A stretch of DNA of 64,000 nucleotides from Deltaproteobacteria bacterium (GTDB taxonomy: Bacteria; Myxococcota_A; UBA9042; DTJE01): assembly GCA_029547805.1 (NCBI GenBank), contig JAKPOP010000012.1, positions 124,001-188,000 of the forward strand, written 5' to 3'. Under the pieces are notes generated by a model. The model was not told the origin of the DNA, did no database searches, and worked only from the letters and a program-made list of their open reading frames with translations. Shown here piece after piece: positions 16,998 through 23,685 of this stretch. Each line of letters starts with the position of its first letter. Positions within the stretch are counted from its first letter, which is position 1. The translations under genes and the position numbers were made by a program.

Positions 16998-18212
16998 ATG
17001 CGACGAACCCGCTGCTGCTCCTGCCTGGGGAGGCATCGGTCCTTCTCACCGGTGGTCCGGGACCGGGAGCGGTCGGACGTCTTCCATGGCGACCCCCGGT
17101 TGCGGCGCTTCTCGACCCGGCTCATGCAGGACTCCCGGACGGTTCCCAACGAGGAGATTGCCGGGATGTTGGGACCGGGAACCGTCGAGGCCTTTCGCTT
17201 CGCCGAGCACGTGCTTCGGGGTCGCCGGCGGCGAACCACCGACGAGCCGGCCTTCTGCCACTCGGCGGACATCGCGATCCGCGCCGCGGACCTGGGCTAC
17301 GGGGAGCGGGTGCTCAAGGCCTGCCTGCTCCACGACGTGGTGGAGGACGGGGCGGCGCACCTGGTCGAGATGGACCTGTTCCTGCAGCAGATGAACGAGC
17401 GGTTTGGCAGCGAGGTGGGCCGGGATGTCCGGGTCCTGACCAACCGGTATGCCAAGATCCTGGAAGAGCGGCCGATTCGGGATCGCCTGCCTGGAGGGCT
17501 GCCCTTTGACGAATCGGGACGACAGGCCCTCGCGGCTGCGGTTCGGGACTACCGGCAGGGCCTTCCGGAATCCCTCCAGCGGAACTTCGGGTACGAGTTC
17601 CATCAGGTCCTGGAGTGGCTGATTCCGACGCTGGACCTCCAGCTGGGCCAGGTCCGGGCCCAGGTGGACGATCGACACACGGTGCTGTCGGAACTCCAGC
17701 TGCAATCCTACCGGCTCTTCACCGTCGAGATGGCCGACGACGCCCGGGACCGTCCCGGGGGCTTCTGCGAGGTGGCCCTGGTGGTGAAGGCGATGGACCT
17801 GGTGGACAACCTGCGGACCGCCGAGGTGGTCACCTGGCGGTCCCTGGACCGGATCCTGCTGAAGGTCGAGATGTTTCTGGACTCGACCTTCTTCCTGAAT
17901 GCCTGGATCCGGGACCACGGCATCGCGAACCAGACCTTTCCGTTGCTCTATGACTTCCTCAAGCATCAGCTGGTCGAGCAGATGGAGGAACGGGCCCGGG
18001 CGCTCGAGTTCCTGGCGGACACGCGATTCGCGCTGCTGGCGGAGTTTCTCCGGGGCCAGATCCGGAGACTGCACCGGAAGTACCACGTGGGACCCCGGCC
18101 GGTCCGGGCCCTGGGGCGGCTCCGGCGGGAGATCCGGGAGATCAACGACCGGCAGTGGGGGCGTTTCACCCCGGCCCTGGTGGGCCCGGTCGGAGTGCGG
18201 CCTTCCGGTTGA
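16998..18212 (+). CDS. HD-domain protein resembling the SpoT/RelA hydrolase domain
   Basis: 404 residues from an ATG 3 nt after GGGGGAGG. HD-type metal ligands are seen in FCHSADIAI, ACLLHDVVED and VVKAMDLVDNLRT; the last matches the IKLADRLHNMRT signature of SpoT/RelA hydrolase domains better than generic HD proteins. There is no recognisable synthetase, TGS or ACT domain. It may be a small (p)ppGpp hydrolase or act on another nucleotide. A 130-residue insertion or extra helical segment between the second and third metal motifs is unusual. The first 15 residues, basic and Cys-rich, may not be real; a later start is possible. Confidence 0.65.
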   Translation: MRRTRCCSCLGRHRSFSPVVRDRERSDVFHGDPRLRRFSTRLMQDSRTVPNEEIAGMLGPGTVEAFRFAEHVLRGRRRRTTDEPAFCHSADIAIRAADLGYGERVLKACLLHDVVEDGAAHLVEMDLFLQQMNERFGSEVGRDVRVLTNRYAKILEERPIRDRLPGGLPFDESGRQALAAAVRDYRQGLPESLQRNFGYEFHQVLEWLIPTLDLQLGQVRAQVDDRHTVLSELQLQSYRLFTVEMADDARDRPGGFCEVALVVKAMDLVDNLRTAEVVTWRSLDRILLKVEMFLDSTFFLNAWIRDHGIANQTFPLLYDFLKHQLVEQMEERARALEFLADTRFALLAEFLRGQIRRLHRKYHVGPRPVRALGRLRREIREINDRQWGRFTPALVGPVGVRPSG

Positions 18213-18213
18213 G

Positions 18214-19824
18214 TCAGGCCCGTGGTCCTTCCGGCGAACGGCCCTGGCGGGGAGTCCGGCGGTCCAGCCAGGCGATCCATTCCTCGGGGACCCGGGCCAG
18301 ACGCAGCAGGGGTGCGAGGTCCTCGGCCGCCCGCAGCAGTCCAGACGCAAGGCTTCCCCCCAGGAAGGCGGCCAGGAAGGCAGGCCCCCCGACCAGCAGC
18401 CGGACCCAGGGACTCCAGTCCGGCGCGGTCCGGATCAGGAGCCCCAGGGTGCCCCAGGCCGAGGCGTGGGCCCAGAGGGCCAGACCGACCAGACGCCCGA
18501 CCGGCAGCACCTGGCGGATCGGAAAGCGGAGCACGCGGCGGATCAGCAGCACCTGCCAGGCGCCATGGACCGCCTCGGTGAGGGTGTAGCCCAGCGCGGC
18601 GCCCAGGAGGCCCAGTCCCAGGGACGACCCCAGCACGAAGACCGACACGGGGGCGACCACTGCCGAGAGGACGGTCCCCGATGCGTACCATCCGGACCTC
18701 CCGAAGGCCTGGAGCGCCGGCGAGGACAGCAGCACCCGGAACAGCAGGCCCAGGGACACCAGACGCATCACCGGCGCGCTGTCCAGGTAGCGATCCGAGT
18801 AGAGGATGCGGACCACGTCCGGGGCCGCCGCGGCCATCCCGGCCGACAGGGGGAACAGGACCAGCCCCATCTTCATCGTCGCCCGACGCCACAGCCGGGC
18901 CAGTTCCTCCCTCCGGCCCCCGTGCGCCAACCCCGAGAAATCCGCGAGCAGGATCCCCTGGGCCTTCAGCACGACGGTATAGGCCAGGGAGATCAGGGAA
19001 CTGCCGTTGAGGTAGATGCCATAGGCTGCTGCCCCGAACAGGGCCGAGACCAGGGCCTTGTCGCCCATCAGGGCCAGGGGGGAGATCAGCGTCACGACAG
19101 CGATGGGTGCGACGAAGCGGACCACCTCCCGGCCCAGACCCGGGCGTCCCTGGGCCCGGACTCCCCGGAGGGGTCGGAAGACCAGTCCCATGGCCAGGAC
19201 CTGCAGCAGGATCCCCGACAGGACCCAGGTCCCGATTCCAGTGATCAGGTCCGCCCCGGCCCACAGCGGCACCAGCACCGATGCGGCGATGGCGGCCCGG
19301 ATGGTCACCTGGAGGGCCACCAGCAGGGGCAGGCGCGACTGGCAGATCAGGATGGGCTCCAGCAGCATCTGGGGCAGCAGGAAGGCCGCCAGGGGGCTGA
19401 AGGTACGGATCATCGGCGGCAGGTCCGGGCTATCCATCCAGGTCCCGATCCAGTCAGCGCCCACCCAGAGGAGGACCGCGAGGATCGCCCCGGACCCGGC
19501 GAGGGCCAGGTGGGTGGCCCGCAGGAAGGCCTTCTGTTCCGGCGGTGGCAGGCGCGGGAGGAAATGGAAGACCGCATTGGGGAGCCCCACCGCCAGGGGG
19601 CCGGCCAGAATCGAGTAGACGAGCAGGACCTGCTGGAAGGCCCCATAGAGGCCCCGATCGGTGAGGGTCCAGGAGAGCCCCGAGGAGAGGGCGATGCCCA
19701 GCAGCAGGTTCAACAGGTGCCCCAGGGCCAGCAGCAGGGCCTTGGCGGTCCGGGACGACCCCGGTGGGCCGCCGGGCGGCGTCTCCTGCTCGGTCGGGCT
19801 GTTCCGCGGGGATGCCGATGTCAC
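18214..19824 (-). CDS. Wzx-type polysaccharide flippase
   Basis: 536 residues from GTG 19824, the only start just before the first helix; no strong ribosome site is visible. About 12-14 membrane helices and the pattern of the MOP/Wzx superfamily: early GLYGAFQQVLLVYSI and PNAVFHFLPRLP, middle MGDKALVSALFGAAAYGIYL, later DVVRILYSDRY, which is common in bacterial lipid-linked oligosaccharide flippases. It would move undecaprenyl-linked repeat units across the inner membrane. It stands alone, about 9 kb from the first exopolysaccharide locus, neither of whose clusters shows its own flippase, so it may serve one of them. Convergent with the HD gene and only 1 nt apart. Confidence 0.85.
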   Translation of the reverse strand: MTSASPRNSPTEQETPPGGPPGSSRTAKALLLALGHLLNLLLGIALSSGLSWTLTDRGLYGAFQQVLLVYSILAGPLAVGLPNAVFHFLPRLPPPEQKAFLRATHLALAGSGAILAVLLWVGADWIGTWMDSPDLPPMIRTFSPLAAFLLPQMLLEPILICQSRLPLLVALQVTIRAAIAASVLVPLWAGADLITGIGTWVLSGILLQVLAMGLVFRPLRGVRAQGRPGLGREVVRFVAPIAVVTLISPLALMGDKALVSALFGAAAYGIYLNGSSLISLAYTVVLKAQGILLADFSGLAHGGRREELARLWRRATMKMGLVLFPLSAGMAAAAPDVVRILYSDRYLDSAPVMRLVSLGLLFRVLLSSPALQAFGRSGWYASGTVLSAVVAPVSVFVLGSSLGLGLLGAALGYTLTEAVHGAWQVLLIRRVLRFPIRQVLPVGRLVGLALWAHASAWGTLGLLIRTAPDWSPWVRLLVGGPAFLAAFLGGSLASGLLRAAEDLAPLLRLARVPEEWIAWLDRRTPRQGRSPEGPRA

Positions 19825-19842
19825 CCCGGGACTGTAGCACGA

Positions 19843-19862
19843 AACGGCCGTCGGAAGCCGTT
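19843..19862. promoter_or_regulatory. Inverted repeat overlapping the -35 in a divergent promoter region
   Basis: AACGGC and GCCGTT are exact reverse complements 8 nt apart; the right arm runs into the TTGACA box at 19861. This placement would let a bound protein block the plus-strand promoter and possibly affect the flippase gene on the other strand. The arms are short. Confidence 0.3.
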
Positions 19863-19890
19863 GACAGGGACCGGAGCGAAGGCGGATTCT
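19861..19890 (+). promoter_or_regulatory. Sigma-70-like promoter of the CRTAC1 lipoprotein gene
   Basis: Consensus TTGACA, an 18-nt spacer and GATTCT as a weaker -10, 25 nt before the ATG. Confidence 0.5.
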
Positions 19891-19915
19891 TGGCCGGTCG
19901 CATCGGAGGGAGGGG

Positions 19916-22042
19916 ATGAGACGATCACCGCCGGGAGTCGTGATGGGCCTCTTGTGGGCACTGGCCTGCGGAGGAGGGGGAGGTTCGGAGGAACCGGGGG
20001 CCGTGCCGTCGGACGTGCCTGCCTCGACCGAGGACCTGACGGTCGGCGAGGACCCGGGAACCGCGGCCGATGGCCGTGAGGAGGGGCCCGATGCGGACCT
20101 CCCGCCAGGGGATCCCGGGGCGGGGGAGGACCTGGGCCTCGGGGACGACCCCGGGGGCAGGGACAATGGCCCGCCCGTCGCGTGCCGGACCCCGCCCGGC
20201 TGGCACCCGGGGCGTCCTGCCTTCACGGACATCACCGAGGCCTCGGGCCTGAGGGCCCTGGGGGTCGTCGGGGTCCGTCTGAACGCCGTGGACTGGGACG
20301 GGGACGGCCGTCCGGACCTGGTGGTCCGGGGCTACGACTCCCGGCGGGACGACCTCCAGGGCAACACGGTCCGGAACACCTTCCTGCTGCACAACAACGG
20401 CGACGGCACCTTCAGCGACCGGACCGCCGCCAGCGGATTCCTGGCCACCCGAGACGGCGTCGGGGGGCGGGTCGTCCAGGCCGTGGTCTGGGGCGACCTG
20501 GACAACGACGGGGACCTGGACGCCGTGACGGCCCTCTCGGAGGACCCGGACCCCTCGAAGCCCGAGTCCCTGGACCAGAACGAGGTGATGTGGAACCAGG
20601 GGGACGGGACCTTTGTGCTGGCCGATGGCGGGGACTTCCGGGGGCAGAACGACCGGTGGCCGGTCCTGGGCCTGGCCCTGCTGGACTCCGACCGGGACGG
20701 GTTCCTGGACGTCTTCATGGGCCTCTCGGGGGGACCCTACGGCCCCATGGGGGACCGCCTGTTCCGGGGGGATGGCCGCGGGGGCTTCCAGGACCGCACC
20801 CAGGGATCGGGCCTGGACAACACCGTGGACTGGTCGTTGTCCTATTTCGTCGAGAACGGCCGGGGGCATCGCTACACGTACGGCGTCACCGCCTGCGACC
20901 TCAACGGGGACGGCCGGACGGACCTGATCTCCTCGGCCTACGGGCGCTACTTCAATGCCTACTGGCAGGCGACCGCCGACGGCCGGTTCGAGGACCGGTC
21001 CTTCGAATCGGGACTGGCCGACGACGGTCGCCGGGACTGGACCACCAACCTGAATGCCCAGTGCTACTGCCACCTGATGCCCGACGCCGAGGAGTGCCGG
21101 GGAGTGCCGCCGCCCCCGTCCTATTTCCGGTGCACCTCGACCAGCGGCCTCCGCTGGGACCATGCCGAGGACCGGAAGCCCTATCGGCTGGGCGGCAACC
21201 ACTTCACGCACGTCTGCGGCGACATCGACAACGACGGGGACCAGGATCTCCTGGACCTGACCATCGTCCACTGGGACGTGGGGGAGTCCTCGGACCCGAC
21301 CGAGATTCTTCGGAACGACGGCCAGGCCGCAGTGACCTTTGATCGGCCGGGCAACGTGGCCACCGGGCTGGTGCGCAACCACTCCCGGATCGACTGGAAC
21401 GACGGGGACATGACCGGGGCCCTCTTCGATTTCGACAACGATGGCCGGCTGGACGTCCTGATCGCCTCCTCCGACTACCCGGGCACCCGGGTCTGGCTCT
21501 TCCACCAGAAGGCCGACGGGACCTTCGAGGAGGTCCCGGTCAGCGACGGCCTGGACCATCCCCGGGCCCACGGGGTGGCGGTGGCGGACTTCGACGGGGA
21601 CGGGGACCTGGACATCGCCCTGGGGCACGGTCGGGCTCGCTGCGGCCAGGACCCCACGGACCGCTGCTACCCGACCCAGGAGGTCCACCTGTTCCGCAAC
21701 GACGTGGGGCAGGAGGCCAACGCCCTGCGAGTGCTGCTGGTCGGCACCGGGGGGTCCAACCGGGCGGCCATCGGGGCCCGGGTGCGGGTCACCGCCAGGG
21801 GGGTCACCCAGACCCGGGAGGTCTCGGGGGGCCATGGGCACGAGGGCATCCAGCACGAACTGGCGATCACCTTCGGCCTGGGGGACCAGTGCGCCGTGGA
21901 CCGGGTCGAGGTCCGGTGGCCCGACGCCGCCGGGACCACCGAGGTCTGGACGGGCCTGTGGGCCAACACGATCGTGCGCCTGACCCAGGGGCGGCCCGAT
22001 GCGGAGGTCGTCGGCCTCCTGGAGGGGTCGTCGATCCCCTGA
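19916..22042 (+). CDS. CRTAC1-family FG-GAP/ASPIC lipoprotein
   Basis: 708 residues after GGAGGGAGG. Lipoprotein signal (WALACGG) and an Asp/Gly/Pro-rich linker to about residue 90. Seven FG-GAP calcium loops follow: DWDGDGRPD, DLDNDGDLD, DSDRDGFLD, DLNGDGRTD, DIDNDGDQD, DFDNDGRLD, DFDGDGDLD, building an integrin-like beta-propeller. The C-terminus is an ASPIC/UnbV domain (LRVLLVGTGGSNRAAIGARVRV). Such exported proteins are calcium-dependent surface proteins of mostly unknown ligand. A short Cys-containing insertion (CYCHLMPDAEEC) sits between propeller blades. Confidence 0.9.
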   Translation: MRRSPPGVVMGLLWALACGGGGGSEEPGAVPSDVPASTEDLTVGEDPGTAADGREEGPDADLPPGDPGAGEDLGLGDDPGGRDNGPPVACRTPPGWHPGRPAFTDITEASGLRALGVVGVRLNAVDWDGDGRPDLVVRGYDSRRDDLQGNTVRNTFLLHNNGDGTFSDRTAASGFLATRDGVGGRVVQAVVWGDLDNDGDLDAVTALSEDPDPSKPESLDQNEVMWNQGDGTFVLADGGDFRGQNDRWPVLGLALLDSDRDGFLDVFMGLSGGPYGPMGDRLFRGDGRGGFQDRTQGSGLDNTVDWSLSYFVENGRGHRYTYGVTACDLNGDGRTDLISSAYGRYFNAYWQATADGRFEDRSFESGLADDGRRDWTTNLNAQCYCHLMPDAEECRGVPPPPSYFRCTSTSGLRWDHAEDRKPYRLGGNHFTHVCGDIDNDGDQDLLDLTIVHWDVGESSDPTEILRNDGQAAVTFDRPGNVATGLVRNHSRIDWNDGDMTGALFDFDNDGRLDVLIASSDYPGTRVWLFHQKADGTFEEVPVSDGLDHPRAHGVAVADFDGDGDLDIALGHGRARCGQDPTDRCYPTQEVHLFRNDVGQEANALRVLLVGTGGSNRAAIGARVRVTARGVTQTREVSGGHGHEGIQHELAITFGLGDQCAVDRVEVRWPDAAGTTEVWTGLWANTIVRLTQGRPDAEVVGLLEGSSIP

Positions 22043-22131
22043 CCCTGGGGAACGCCCAGATCGGAGCGCGACCCGGGGGGAGGGGTGGAGTCCTTCCCCG
22101 CGGTCAGGGAAGAGTGGCAAGGCCCTCGGGG

Positions 22132-22161
22132 TTGACGGCCCGGGACTCCTGTCCCCACAAT
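22132..22161 (+). promoter_or_regulatory. Sigma-70-like promoter of the kinase-PilZ gene
   Basis: TTGACG, an 18-nt spacer, CACAAT, 26 nt before the ATG at 22188. It separates this gene from the CRTAC1 gene upstream. Confidence 0.5.
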
Positions 22162-22187
22162 CGGCGGGTACCAGCGGGAGCCGGGGG

Positions 22188-23531
22188 ATGGCGGATCGGC
22201 CGCCGACGCTCTGGAATCGGATCTTCGGGGCGAAGGCCCCGGCCGGGCGGTCCTCGACCACGCTCGGGGAGGGGGTGGTCATCGATGGCCGCTTCGCGAT
22301 CCGCCGCCTGCTGGGCATCGGAGGGTCCTCGGCGGTCTACGTGGCCGAGCAGGTCTCCATGGGCCGGGAGGTCGCCCTGAAGATCCTGCGGTCGGAGCTG
22401 CTGGGCCGCGAGGCGATGGTCCAGCGCTTCCTCCGGGAGGTCCGGGCGGTGTCCCGCCTGACCAACCCCCACACCATCGCCGTCTATGACGTCGGCATCA
22501 CGGGGGACGGCCACGCCTTCATCGCGATGGAACTCCTGAAGGGCCAGTCCCTGTTCCAGGCGATGGTCCGGGAACGGGGACCCCTGGACCCGGTCCGGGC
22601 GTCCCTGATCGTCTCCCAGTGCTGTGAGAGCCTCGCCGAGGCCCATGCGGTCGGCGTGCTGCATCGGGACCTGAAGCCCGAGAACCTGTTCCTGGTCTCC
22701 TCTCCGACCTCCCAGGAGTTCGTGAAGGTGCTGGACTTCGGCATCGCCCAACTGGGCGACGAGGCCGACACCTCCCAGGAGCCTCGGGGTGTCGTGGTGG
22801 GAACGGCCAGTTACATGAGCCCGGAGCAGATGCTCGGGAAGCCCCTGGACCCGCGGTCCGACCTCTACTCGCTGGCCACGATCCTCTACGAACTGGTGGC
22901 CGGATGCCTGCCTTTCGATGCCCCGACGCCGCAGGAACTGGGGGTCCTCAAGACCAGCCAGGACGCCCCGTTGGTTCGCCGCAGGAACCCCGCCAGTGCC
23001 ATTCCCCCGGAACTGGAGATGTTCCTGGCCCGGGCCCTGTCCCGGTCGCCCGAGGATCGGCCGGCCGATGCCCGGGAGTTCCAGAATCTGTTGCGGATGG
23101 CCGTGGAGGGCCTCTCCGACGAGGAGGACGCGGGGGCGAGGACCAGCGGCGCCGAGGCTTCTCGGGAACGGTCGCAGCGGGGCACCGGTCCCGGCGGGGA
23201 CCGGCGGAAGTTCGCCCGGCGTCCCCGGATCGTGAAGGTGCGCTTTGTCTGCCAGGGGACGGAGTTCCGGGCCACCTCGGTGGACACCAGCGGGGGCGGG
23301 GCCTTCTTCGCCAGTCGTCACCTGCCCCCCGTGGGAGAGGTCATCGAGGTCATCGTGGATGGCGGCTCGGGGGGCCGGGCAATGGCCCGGGCCCAGGGGG
23401 AGGTCGTGCGGGTGGTCGAGGCGCCCTCGGGGCCTTCGGAGGTGCGGGGCTTCGCGGTGCGCTGGAAGGCCCCCGAGTCGGCCGGAGCCCCGGTCTCGGT
23501 GGACGATCTGGTTCGCCTGATCCAGCAGTGA
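22188..23531 (+). CDS. Ser/Thr protein kinase fused to a PilZ domain
   Basis: 447 residues from ATG 22188 after CCGGGGG. Residues about 30-300 are a Hanks-type kinase: glycine loop GIGGSSAVYVA, ALKIL lysine, HRDLKPEN catalytic loop, DFGIA, GTASYMSPEQ activation end. No membrane helix, so cytoplasmic. After a charged linker, residues about 335-447 form a PilZ domain with both c-di-GMP motifs: RRKFARRPR (RxxxR) and DTSGGG ([D/N]xSxxG). Cyclic di-GMP binding probably regulates the kinase or targets it to motility or polysaccharide machinery. The combination is known from myxobacteria; substrates are not evident. Confidence 0.92.
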   Translation: MADRPPTLWNRIFGAKAPAGRSSTTLGEGVVIDGRFAIRRLLGIGGSSAVYVAEQVSMGREVALKILRSELLGREAMVQRFLREVRAVSRLTNPHTIAVYDVGITGDGHAFIAMELLKGQSLFQAMVRERGPLDPVRASLIVSQCCESLAEAHAVGVLHRDLKPENLFLVSSPTSQEFVKVLDFGIAQLGDEADTSQEPRGVVVGTASYMSPEQMLGKPLDPRSDLYSLATILYELVAGCLPFDAPTPQELGVLKTSQDAPLVRRRNPASAIPPELEMFLARALSRSPEDRPADAREFQNLLRMAVEGLSDEEDAGARTSGAEASRERSQRGTGPGGDRRKFARRPRIVKVRFVCQGTEFRATSVDTSGGGAFFASRHLPPVGEVIEVIVDGGSGGRAMARAQGEVVRVVEAPSGPSEVRGFAVRWKAPESAGAPVSVDDLVRLIQQ

Positions 23532-23685
23532 ACCCCAGGGCGTCGATTCGAGGCACGCGGTGCGGTCGGTGGGCCTGGCAGGCCGCCGACGCCGCCGGAG
23601 ACGGCAACGAGACCCGACGACTCGGGCCAGGAGCATCTTCCCTGGTTTCCGGTAGAATGTCCGCGGTCACGTCCGAGAGGGTGGG

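Noticed and set aside
14107-17049. 980-residue minus-strand open frame opposite the protease and RNase H
   Set aside because: Composition typical of antisense shadow; the plus strand has clear protease and RNase H motifs.
17899-20079. 726-residue plus-strand frame opposite the flippase
   Set aside because: Gln/Gly/Arg-rich with no helix pattern; the minus-strand flippase has the expected helices.
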